Source of the DNA: CAADGY01 sp900696665
GTDB lineage: Bacteria; Acidobacteriota; Terriglobia; Bryobacterales; Bryobacteraceae
Length of the DNA stretch: 25,089 nt
Reading direction: 5' to 3'
Assembly (NCBI GenBank): GCA_035063885.1
Contig: JAPSFM010000077.1
Location: 1-25,089 of the forward strand
The notes under the pieces are model-generated. The model had not been told where the DNA came from. It did no database searches and worked only from the letters and a program-made list of their open reading frames with translations. Both the position numbers and the translations under genes were made by a program. This document shows, in pieces, positions 1-6,519 of the stretch (the stretch's first letter is position 1; the number at the start of each line of letters is the position of its first letter).

Positions 1-2
1 TC

Positions 3-104
3 AAAATGATTAAGCGTCAGATGTATGGACGTGCTGGCTTTGAACTCCTGCGTGCCCGCGTCTTGCCGTACTCAACTGTCACCTCTCCTGGGCCGGCTCC
101 GTGA
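3..104 (+). CDS. C-terminal end of an ISL3-family-like transposase (cut by window edge)
   Basis: The first codons read in frame 3 give a C-terminal tail containing KMIKRQMYGRAGFELLRARV, ending at TGA 102-104. This phrase is the usual tail of ISL3-family (IS204/IS1001/IS1096/IS1165) DDE transposases, where it follows the last catalytic Glu region. Only about 33 residues are visible because the window starts inside the gene, so intactness cannot be judged. The sequence right after the stop looks like the terminal inverted repeat of the same element. The family call rests on recall of the C-terminal motif. Confidence 0.6.
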   Translation, partial: KMIKRQMYGRAGFELLRARVLPYSTVTSPGPAP

Positions 105-108
105 GGTT

Positions 109-131
109 GCATCAAAATCGCCGGAGAGCCC
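109..131 (+). repeat. Probable right terminal inverted repeat of the ISL3-type element
   Basis: The sequence ATCAAAATCGCCGGAGAGCC lies 7 bp after the transposase stop. Read inward on the other strand it begins GGCTCTCCGG, the style of ISL3-family ends. The matching left end is outside the window, so the boundary is inferred. Confidence 0.45.
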
Positions 132-145
132 AAGAATCCTCATAG

Positions 146-1440
146 TGCCGATTGAAAATTCCCCAGCCCTATGCGAGGTGGTGTAAGCCCCGACTCTGGA
201 AGACAGAGGAGGGCTGACACCTGCTTAGGGGCAAGGACGTGGAACACATCAATCAACTGAAACGTGAGGGACTGAGCATTCTGGCCATCAGCAATCTGAC
301 TGGCTACGACCGGAAGACGATCCGAAAATACTTGGTGGCGCCGTCCGCGAGGCCGGAATATCCGCCGAGGGCGAAGCCTGCCGGCAAGCTGGATCCATTC
401 AAGGAGTACCTGGGCGAGCGCCTGCAAGCTGGCGTCTGGAATGCGCGCGTGTTGCTGCGCGAACTGCGCTTGCGTAATTACACCGGCAGCTACACGATTT
501 TGACGGACTGGCTGCGGCCGTAGCGTGAGGCGGCATATGCGGTGGCGGTGCGCCGTTTCGAAACTCCAGCGGGCAAACAGGCGCAAGTCAATTGGGGACA
601 CCTGGGATCGCTTCGCAGCGAAGGTGGCGAGCGGCAGATGTGGGGTTTCACCATCACGCTGGGATACAGCCGCTACGGACCAAAAACCCGGGACCTTGCT
701 GCGCATGCATGAAGCTGCCTTTCAGGACCTCGGCGGCGTACCGGAAGAGATTCTCTACGACCGGATGAAGACCATCTGGACGGGAACCGATGAGCGCGGC
801 GAGATCATCTGGAACGCGGTGTTTCTGGACTTCGCGCGCTATTGGGGATTCCAGCCGCGGCTGTGCCGGCCATATCGAGCGCAGACGAAGGGAAAGATCG
901 AATCGGGCGTGAAGTATGTACGGCGGAACTTTCTATGTGGCCTGCTGGGGCGTGAGCCGGGTAGCCTCTGCGATCTCAATGGCGAGTTGCGGCGCTGGAT
1001 TGCGGAGGCCGCCAATCAGCGTGTGTACGGCACGACACACGAACAGGTACTGCAGCGGTGGGAAGACGATCGCCTGCACTTGCAGCCGATCAACGGGCGT
1101 CCGTCTTATCCGTATAGCGACGACGAGCAGCGCAAAGTAGCGCGGGATGCGTATGTGTCGTGGCAGGGCAGCCGCTACTCGGTACCGCGGCAATATGTCG
1201 GCAGAGAGGTCTGGGTGCGCGAACACGGCGGCGCGGTGGAAGTGCGCTGTGCCGCTGAGCGGATCGCCATGCACACCGCAGCGGCGAAGCGCCACCAGGT
1301 TGTCACGCAGCAGGAGCATCACCAGGGCATTCCACTCGGGAGCAATTCGCGTCCCGGCAAAACTCTGATTCACATTCAGCAGAGCGCGCCGGTGGTGGAG
1401 CAGCGGCCGTTGGACGCCTATGAAAGCCTGGCGATGGGCT
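146..1440 (+). mobile_element. Remnant of an IS21-family insertion sequence
   Basis: A left-end-like sequence TGCCGATTGAAAATTCCCCA (146-165) is followed by a degraded istA. Homology to IstA stops near 1440. No istB (the AAA+ helper ATPase that normally follows istA) and no right end are seen, so the element is truncated at its 3' side and joined to a CRISPR-like repeat cluster. It starts only about 15 bp after the end of the ISL3-type element. Confidence 0.75.
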
Positions 1441-1484
1441 TCAGGCTCTCAAGAGTTTCAGTCCCCTTCTTCGGCGGGGACTGA
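239..1484 (+). pseudogene. istA: istA-like IS21 transposase, inactivated
   Basis: IstA is the DDE transposase of IS21 elements. The start is GTG 239. An N-terminal helix-turn-helix (IxNLTGYDRKTIRKYL) is intact. The frame is broken by an amber codon at 521-523, where related IstA proteins have Gln in LRPQREAA. The same frame continues past it through GKQAQVNWG, where the first catalytic Asp of the usual QVDWG is Asn (AAT 590-592). It then stops at the TGA ending near 708, while the homologous reading switches to frame 3 between about 670 and 700, with a few residues missing (deletion or frameshift). The second Asp (EILYDRMKT) and the Glu (TKGKIESG) remain. The C-terminal Mu-type domain and the tail QQSAPVVEQRPLDAYESLAMG are present. 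The last roughly 14 codons, to 1484, are unrelated flanking sequence. Confidence 0.88.
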
Positions 1485-1614
1485 AAACGGGTCAGACGCC
1501 ACAGATTGGCCGCAATAGCTGGGGATGCAGGACCGTCCCCGTCGAGAAGGGGACTGAAACATACATATTCTGGAAATCCGGGAACGACCACAGCCGGAAG
1601 GATGCAGGACCGTC
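1455..1614 (-). CRISPR. CRISPR-like repeat/spacer remnant (two repeats plus a repeat end), no cas genes
   Basis: On the minus strand a 38-nt unit runs 1560 to 1523. It starts GTTTCAGTCCCC, contains a GTCCCC/GGGGAC dyad, and ends GACGGTCCTGCATCC. Its last 15 nt recur exactly at 1614-1600, 77 nt away. Its first 12-13 nt recur near 1488-1476, about 72 nt away, with one extra T and the centre of the palindrome inverted. The intervening segments, 1561-1599 (39 nt) and about 1489-1522 (34 nt), are unrelated to each other, as spacers would be. Unit length and spacing fit a CRISPR array. Against this, only one full repeat is present, the terminal units are degenerate, and no cas gene is near. It could also be a dispersed palindromic repeat. 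Confidence 0.4.
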
Positions 1615-1674
1615 AGTGTCCCAGCGTAGATTGACTTGCTCCCGCGTCGTCCCATGCACACGCTGATTGGCTAC
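1609..1674 (-). pseudogene. Isolated fragment of a second istA transposase
   Basis: The minus strand encodes VANQRVHGTTREQVNLRWDT, matching ANQRVYGTTHEQVLQRWEDD of the istA pseudogene at about 1010-1069. The two differ at many bases, so the fragment is from another IS21-type copy and is not a local duplication. It is in inverted orientation and lacks any start or continuation. It abuts the outer partial repeat of the CRISPR-like cluster. Confidence 0.6.
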
Positions 1675-1762
1675 AGTCCATACGCTACGTTTTAGGTAGC
1701 AAGCACTCCCCCCGTTGCCATAGTTGTAGACCTGGATTTCGCCAGGGCCCGTGATCGAAGTA

Positions 1763-2065
1763 TCATTCAGTGATCGAAATGTCCTCCCAGCCAGTGCTTG
1801 CCTGGACAGTGGTAAATGACTGGCGACTGTTCCAACTGCTCGCACCGGTAGCAATAGCTGACGTTGATAGCCCTCCAGAGTGCGCCCTCTCAAGTGTTGT
1901 CGACGTCCAGCGTTGAGGAGATGAGCCTGCAATGTTTGGACACGCAGCCGATCCCGCTTCAGCCATCACGAGAAGGCCGATTACAAGGGATGGGAGTACA
2001 AATCCAGAGCACAACGCCAATCGGTGTGAGCCGATCAAACGTCCTCTGTCACCGCTTGCCGGCAT
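1763..2065 (-). pseudogene. Possible remnant of a small secreted protein gene
   Basis: From ATG 2065 the minus strand reads a short charged N-terminus, a hydrophobic segment (LALCSGFVLPSLVIGLLVMA) and an Ala-x-Ala-like site before CPNIAG, as in an exported protein. After CPNIAG the reading gives low-complexity Ser/Thr-rich sequence to a stop at 1763, suggesting a frameshift. A good Shine-Dalgarno sequence (AAAGGAGA) lies further upstream, next to an in-frame ATA, which may be a lost start codon. I do not recognise a family. It may instead be chance sequence. Confidence 0.25.
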
Positions 2066-2258
2066 AATAGATTTTATTGTTTTCTTCGTCGCAGCTATAT
2101 TATCTCCTTTCCATCGCAATTGGCGCGACCGTTTCCAATCCTCAAATATCACTACTGACAGATGCGGCGTGGTTATGCGCGCACCGAATTCGGCAACGGA
2201 CGTTGCAGTTATGTCCTAACGTTTTCCAAATAGCGGTTGTAGCGTAGCACCATATTGT

Positions 2259-2276
2259 AATTAATTTAAATTAATT
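2259..2276. repeat. 18-bp perfect AT palindrome
   Basis: AATTAATTTAAATTAATT reads identically on both strands. It lies in an AT-rich gap in an otherwise GC-rich window, 100 bp beyond the stop of the BNR-protein gene. No gene start is close on either strand, so an operator role is not supported. Confidence 0.5.
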
Positions 2277-2376
2277 GTTGGATAATTTGCTAGAGAGTGT
2301 AAGGCAAAATGGTTCCCACCAGCCGGGGTGGGTCAGCGAATCTACGATCTTTATTATGAAGCGGTCCTTCTCTACT

Positions 2377-3768
2377 TCACTCCTGCCCGCGCACCTTCTG
2401 CGGCTTTGCGAAAGCCCCCTCCATTTGTGCGGGCAACTGCCAGACGCCGCCGTTTCTGTCCGCAAAATACAGACTGGAATCGGAAGGCGCCAGAGCGTTG
2501 CCGTCCGCCCAAATTGCATAAAAGTCCGGATGCGCATGAAGAGGGCGGCGCACGTAGGTATGGTTGTATCTGCTGTCCTGCGTCAATTTTTTTACCATTT
2601 TCCAGCTTTTGCCTTCGTCGCTGCTGGTCCACATCTCGATCTCGCCACCGGTGCCGTGCGGCTGAGGCCCGGCGCCGGTTGGAGCGATGAGGCGCCAGGT
2701 CCCGTCGCTCTCGAGATAGATCGAGCCGTAATCGTAGTTGTGATCGCTGGCGGCGACGGGTTGAAAATCCCAATTCTTGCCTGTCCAGCGGGCGGTCCGG
2801 AACATGCGCGGGCCGTTTTCCGGACCAGACTCGTATCCCTTGCTTGTCATGTAAAGAATAACCGGCCGGCCCTTGCTGTCATACTGCACGTCTTTCAAAT
2901 ACACCAGCAGCCCCTGGCTCCGGTAATCGCGGACAAGAGCCGGGTTCTGTTCTGTAGTGACCGGAATGTCGACGATCTCGCCGCCCGCCGTGATCCACGT
3001 ATCGCCCAAGTCGCGGGTTTCAAGGTAATAGAGGTTCGTGCGCTGGTTCAGACCCAGTGGCGGAGGATGAATGTTAAACGCGGTTCCAACACGCTCGCCG
3101 CCGGACCAACTCACCTGGTAATGGCCCTGTAGCGCAAAGGCAAGCTGCTGTGGCGAATTCCATTCCCGGCCATCGGGACTGACCATCCAGTACAAGGCGC
3201 GGCCTGGAGACCGGCCCTTCTCCGCCTTCTGATACCGGGTGTGAAGGAACAGGAATCCCCGGCCCGGCACATACCAAGGCTGCGGATAGGAGAAGTTCGT
3301 CTCCTGAATCAGCTCGAAATCGACGATGGAATACGGCTTGGCGCTCTTATGGATGTAAGACGGCCGTGATGTGCCGTGCGCGCTCGAAAAGATCCAGATG
3401 TAACCTTCGCCGTCGATGGAGATCGTGGGGTTGTCGTGGGCGTCATCGGTTTTCTTGTCCAGCAGCAAAACGGGCCGGGGGACCTCGCCGGTCGTATGAT
3501 CGAAGTAGGAAACCATGTGCAGCAGCCGGTTATGCGTCCCTTTGGCTGTCCCTCCGTAGCAGAAGAAGGTTTTGTTCGCCTCTTTCGAATAAATCGCAAT
3601 GGGAGTGTGTTGCTGCGGATAGGTGGCGAAGCCGCCGCTATATTTGTAAACGTACTTGTCGTTTGAAGGCTGGTTGTAATACCAGATGCCGCGGTAACCG
3701 TCTTCCGCCGGCCGCTCCGCCGAAAGTCCGGGCATAGCTACGAGCAGCAGTAGGATGCTGAGTCTCAT
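2377..3768 (-). CDS. Secreted BNR-repeat (BNR_4-like) beta-propeller protein
   Basis: About 463 residues. The start at 3768 is preferred because it gives a clean signal peptide (MRLSILLLLVAMPGLSA); an in-frame ATG at 3795 would add nine residues. The body resembles BNR_4-type propellers: AHDNP (110-114), FSSAHGTSRPSYI (127-139), NFSYPQPW (158-165), FLFLHTRY (172-179) and later QPHGTGGE, a clear Asp-box SSDEGKSW, YNHTYVRRP and HAHPDFYAIWADG. Proteins of this fold are exported sugar-binding or sugar-cleaving enzymes; ulvan lyases of families PL24/PL25 share it. His111 and His131, 20 residues apart, could be catalytic, but the substrate is unknown. The gene faces away from the yjbR-like gene, with their starts about 20 bp apart. 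Confidence 0.82.
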   Translation of the reverse strand: MRLSILLLLVAMPGLSAERPAEDGYRGIWYYNQPSNDKYVYKYSGGFATYPQQHTPIAIYSKEANKTFFCYGGTAKGTHNRLLHMVSYFDHTTGEVPRPVLLLDKKTDDAHDNPTISIDGEGYIWIFSSAHGTSRPSYIHKSAKPYSIVDFELIQETNFSYPQPWYVPGRGFLFLHTRYQKAEKGRSPGRALYWMVSPDGREWNSPQQLAFALQGHYQVSWSGGERVGTAFNIHPPPLGLNQRTNLYYLETRDLGDTWITAGGEIVDIPVTTEQNPALVRDYRSQGLLVYLKDVQYDSKGRPVILYMTSKGYESGPENGPRMFRTARWTGKNWDFQPVAASDHNYDYGSIYLESDGTWRLIAPTGAGPQPHGTGGEIEMWTSSDEGKSWKMVKKLTQDSRYNHTYVRRPLHAHPDFYAIWADGNALAPSDSSLYFADRNGGVWQLPAQMEGAFAKPQKVRGQE

Positions 3769-3787
3769 CGTTCTTAGAATAGAACCC

Positions 3788-4177
3788 ATGAGCATGGAAA
3801 CGTTCCGGCGGCACTGCCTCTCTTTTCGGCACGTGACCGAGCAGGTTCAATGGGGCGACAACCTGGTGTTCAAGGTGGGTGGCAAGATGTTCGCCATTAC
3901 GTCACTTGAGCCGGGCGGCCACTTCGCCTCGCTGAAATGTTCTCCGGAGCGGTTTCACGAACTGGTCGAGCGTCCTGGAATTGTGCCCGCCCCATACCTC
4001 GCGCGAGCATATTGGATCGCTTTGGAGCGCGAGGATGCGGCCGGGCACGCAGAGTTGCTCGAACTCCTGCGCGAGGCTTACGAGATCGTCCTGGCGGGAC
4101 TACCGGAAAAAATTCGCGCGGGGCTTGGAACCGCGAACGCAAACCAACCCCAGCGCAGCCGCAAACGAACGGCGTAA
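3788..4177 (+). CDS. MmcQ/YjbR family protein
   Basis: About 129 residues from ATG 3788; another ATG at 3794 and one further upstream at 3755 are possible. It has the YjbR (PF04237) signature: an N-terminal METFRRHCLSF helix, VTEQVQWGDNLVFKVGGKMFAI, then LKCSPERFHELVERPGIVPAPYLARAYWIAL and a C-terminal helix (LLELLREAYEIVLAGLP). The fold has a double wing used in some members for DNA contact, but the biological role is not established. The tail is basic (QRSRKRTA). It is transcribed away from the BNR gene and ends 13 bp from the stop of the convergent DUF190 gene. Confidence 0.85.
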   Translation: MSMETFRRHCLSFRHVTEQVQWGDNLVFKVGGKMFAITSLEPGGHFASLKCSPERFHELVERPGIVPAPYLARAYWIALEREDAAGHAELLELLREAYEIVLAGLPEKIRAGLGTANANQPQRSRKRTA

Positions 4178-4190
4178 TAGCGCATCGCGC

Positions 4191-4529
4191 CTATTCCCGC
4201 CGGCCTTTCTCCACCCGGATTACCTTAACATCCGACATCGCGATCAGCCCTTTGCCGATCATCTGCTCCACTTCCGGTACCAGGAGCGTCAAGTTCTCGG
4301 CTGTATCGACGATGCTGATCAGCACCGGGCGCTCTTCATGGAGCGGGTGCCCCCCACCTGGCGGGCAGTCGCCGTAGCCTTCAATGCCGGGAATCACCGT
4401 TGCGCCGGCGATTCCCGCTTCCTGGCACTTTGCCACGATAGCTTCGTATAGCGGCTTGCCGTCGAACAGGTCCCGTTCGCCGATGTGGATCCGTAGCAAT
4501 TTCGCAGGTTCACCGATCGGCATCGGCAA
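4191..4529 (-). CDS. DUF190 family protein (second of a tandem pair)
   Basis: 112 residues, the usual length for DUF190 (PF02641). Visible family pattern: KLLRIHIGERDLFDGKPLYE, AGIAGATVIPGIEGYG, a Gly/Pro-rich loop (CPPGGGHP), ERPVLISIVDTAENL and GLIAMSDVKVIRV. DUF190 proteins have a ferredoxin-like fold related to PII signalling proteins, and in many genomes sit beside fluoride channel genes (crcB); no crcB is visible here. Its start lies inside the end of the upstream DUF190 gene (20-bp overlap), implying translational coupling. Confidence 0.88.
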   Translation of the reverse strand: MPMPIGEPAKLLRIHIGERDLFDGKPLYEAIVAKCQEAGIAGATVIPGIEGYGDCPPGGGHPLHEERPVLISIVDTAENLTLLVPEVEQMIGKGLIAMSDVKVIRVEKGRRE

Positions 4530-4902
4530 TCTCCGGATGGCTGTGGATGACGCGGATGATATCTACGTCCGAGACAACGATGAGGCCGTTCTCCAGCATC
4601 TCTTCGATGGTCGTGGCCGCCTCCGCGATGCGGACCGCCGTATCGATGGTGGTTATCATGATCGGGCGATCTTTGGAAAGTTGGGGAGACTGCTTTCCGG
4701 GCGGATCCGGCTTCGCTCCATATCCGAGAATGCCGCGGTAGACGGTTGCACCGGCCACCTGCAACGTCTGCAACTTCTTCACGATGGCTTCATATAGGGG
4801 TTCACCCTGCCATTGGTCTGCCTCGCCCAGGAAAATGCGCAGCATCTTCGCGCGACCCTGCCTGCGTTCATGGGGGTATCGGGTTACTTCCGTTTCAGTC
4901 AT
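4510..4902 (-). CDS. DUF190 family protein (first of a tandem pair)
   Basis: 130 residues. It shares with its downstream neighbour the pattern KMLRIFLGEADQWQGEPLYE, LQVAGATVYRGILGYG, RPIMITTIDTAVRI and NGLIVVSDVDIIRV. It has an N-terminal extension (TETEVTRYPHERRQGR) and a loop KPDPPGKQSPQ in place of the glycine-rich one. The two copies are clearly diverged paralogues and could form a heteromer, as PII-like proteins are trimeric. It follows the esterase gene by 24 bp, so esterase, DUF190 and DUF190 form one likely minus-strand unit. Confidence 0.88.
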   Translation of the reverse strand: MTETEVTRYPHERRQGRAKMLRIFLGEADQWQGEPLYEAIVKKLQTLQVAGATVYRGILGYGAKPDPPGKQSPQLSKDRPIMITTIDTAVRIAEAATTIEEMLENGLIVVSDVDIIRVIHSHPEIADADR

Positions 4903-4926
4903 TTTCGGTTTGGTCGTGTCAATCGA

Positions 4927-5793
4927 CTATTTCAAGATGCCCCGGCGCTCCAAAAAGGCGAATATCTTCGGGTATATCTCTGCCAACTGTTCTTGCGAAA
5001 AGCCGTGCTTGCCGCCCGCGATCGGAATCAGCTCCGCATCGGCGCCCTCGTCGCGCAATTCCCTGGTAAGGTTCACACCGTGTTCATAGGGAACGGTTTC
5101 ATCGGCATCGCCGTGTATGGTGAGAATCGCAGGCAGGTCTTTCCGGACATAGCTGGCAGGTGAGACGCGCCTGGCAAGCACTAGGCGGGCTTCCTGCTCC
5201 GGAACCCATGTCACGGCATATTTGCGCATGTTCGGGCCTTCGAGTTGATCGCCAACATCCGTGATGCCATAAAAGTTCACGACTGCCGCAACTTTCGCCG
5301 GTTTACCCAGCCGGGCCGATTTCGGCACCATGCCCACCATCAAGGCCAGGTGCCCGCCCGCCGAGCCGCCGGTGACGACAATGCGGTCCCGGTCGACGTT
5401 GTAGCGGCGTGCGTTGTCGCGAAACCAGTTGGCTGCTTTCAGGACATCTTCCACTGCTGCCGGCGCGGGCGCCGCTTTCGCCAGCCGGTACTCCACGTTC
5501 GCGACGACGAATCCCTTTTCAAGGTATGGCAGACAGAAGTTCCGAACCACGCTTTCCTTTGTGCCGCCCACCCACCCGCCTCCGTGGATAACGATCACAC
5601 CGGGGCGCCTGCCTACAGCAGTCGTTTTCTTCGATTGCAAAATGTCGAGGACCGTTTCCGGGTGTGAATCGTAGGGGATGTTTGCCTCCACCGAGACCCA
5701 GTCAGGAACCTGTTGCGCTTTCGGTGCGGGAACCTGCGCTGCACAGATACCGGCCAGGAGGCTTGCCAGTACGGAGAGTTTCCGGATATGCAT
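4927..5793 (-). CDS. Secreted alpha/beta hydrolase (BD-FAE-like esterase)
   Basis: 288 residues with an N-terminal signal peptide (MHIRKLSVLASLLAGICAAQ). It has the hormone-sensitive-lipase-like arrangement: oxyanion motif HGGGW (70-74), nucleophile Ser144 in GGSAGG, acid Asp231 in HGDADETVP and His263 in GGKHGF. This fits carboxylesterases and feruloyl-esterase-like enzymes that remove acyl groups from plant polysaccharides or other esters in the periplasm; the exact substrate cannot be read. It is the first gene of a minus-strand unit with two DUF190 genes. Its start is 24 bp from the start of the divergent CBM9-like gene, so the promoters must overlap the coding regions. Confidence 0.88.
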   Translation of the reverse strand: MHIRKLSVLASLLAGICAAQVPAPKAQQVPDWVSVEANIPYDSHPETVLDILQSKKTTAVGRRPGVIVIHGGGWVGGTKESVVRNFCLPYLEKGFVVANVEYRLAKAAPAPAAVEDVLKAANWFRDNARRYNVDRDRIVVTGGSAGGHLALMVGMVPKSARLGKPAKVAAVVNFYGITDVGDQLEGPNMRKYAVTWVPEQEARLVLARRVSPASYVRKDLPAILTIHGDADETVPYEHGVNLTRELRDEGADAELIPIAGGKHGFSQEQLAEIYPKIFAFLERRGILK

Positions 5794-5817
5794 ATTACAC
5801 CTTATATTGAAAATGAC

Positions 5818-6519
5818 ATGAAATTGCCAGTCCGTCTGTTAGCTTTGGCCGCTTTGTGCGCAGGAGTCCCGTTGGCCGATGGTCCCGGCCGAATTGCAAG
5901 CCGCTATATCGCAGCGGATTTCCCATTGACCGCAGACCCTAATGCCAAGCAGTGGAAAGACGTCAAAGGCATTTTTGCCGAGAACAATGCTCGTGGCGAA
6001 CGGGTGCCGGGGCACCGCACTGAAGTCCGCTCCCGTTGGACCGAAAAAAACCTGTACTTCCTGTTCGTCAACCCTTACGAACAGTTGCACCTGAAACCGA
6101 ATCCCTCCACCACCAGTGAAACGAACGAGCTGTGGAACTGGGATGTCGCGGAAGTATTCATCGGAACGAACTTCGACAACATCCGCCGGTACAAGGAATT
6201 CCAGGTTTCTCCTCAGGGGGAGTGGGTGGATCTTGATATTGATCGCGACCAGAAGAAGCCTGAGAGCGGCTGGGTATGGAATTCGGGGTTCGAGGTCAAG
6301 GCCCGTATTGACGAAAAAAAGAAAATCTGGTACGGAGAGATGCGCATCCCTATCGGGAAGATCGATACGCGGCCGCCGCGTGCCGGAAACGAAATGCGCA
6401 TCAACTTCTACCGTATTCAAGGACCTCCGGAACAGCACCGGGGTATCGCCTGGCAACCTACGCACTCCAGAACCTATCATGTGCCGGAGGCCTTTGGCCG
6501 GTTGATCTTAAGTAAGTAG
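5818..6519 (+). CDS. Exported carbohydrate-binding family 9-like protein
   Basis: 233 residues from ATG 5818. This start gives a signal peptide (MKLPVRLLALAALCAGVPLA); a longer frame back to 5713 would run into the divergent esterase gene. The body shows the CBM9-like (PF06452 type) pattern seen in many Bacteroidota and Acidobacteriota proteins: WTEKNLYFLFVNPYEQLHLK, LWNWDVAEVFIGTNFDNIRRYKE, FQVSPQGEWVDLDID, KKIWYGEMRIPIGKID and EMRINFYRIQG. Such stand-alone domains bind sugars or sit in secreted proteins of unknown activity. The stop TAG is directly followed by the ATG of the first phosphohexomutase gene, so the genes are probably co-transcribed. Confidence 0.85.
   Translation: MKLPVRLLALAALCAGVPLADGPGRIASRYIAADFPLTADPNAKQWKDVKGIFAENNARGERVPGHRTEVRSRWTEKNLYFLFVNPYEQLHLKPNPSTTSETNELWNWDVAEVFIGTNFDNIRRYKEFQVSPQGEWVDLDIDRDQKKPESGWVWNSGFEVKARIDEKKKIWYGEMRIPIGKIDTRPPRAGNEMRINFYRIQGPPEQHRGIAWQPTHSRTYHVPEAFGRLILSK

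Larger units (their letters stand above)
1675..2376. other. Stretch without an intact gene
   Basis: No reading frame here has a recognisable family, proper start and neighbour-like codon use. On the minus strand there is a possible broken secreted-protein gene (1763-2065). From about 2040 to 2376 the DNA becomes clearly AT-richer than its surroundings and includes the palindrome at 2259-2276. The stretch separates IS debris from the 3' end of the BNR-protein gene. Confidence 0.6.

Noticed and set aside
1455..1614. The repeat cluster as the right end of the IS21 element
   Set aside because: The left end motif (GATTGAAAATTCCCCA) does not recur here in inverted form, and the repeats differ from it in sequence.
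2275..3132. Long plus-strand reading frame opposite the BNR gene
   Set aside because: It is the complement of a well-recognised family protein, has no family resemblance itself and no ribosome site.
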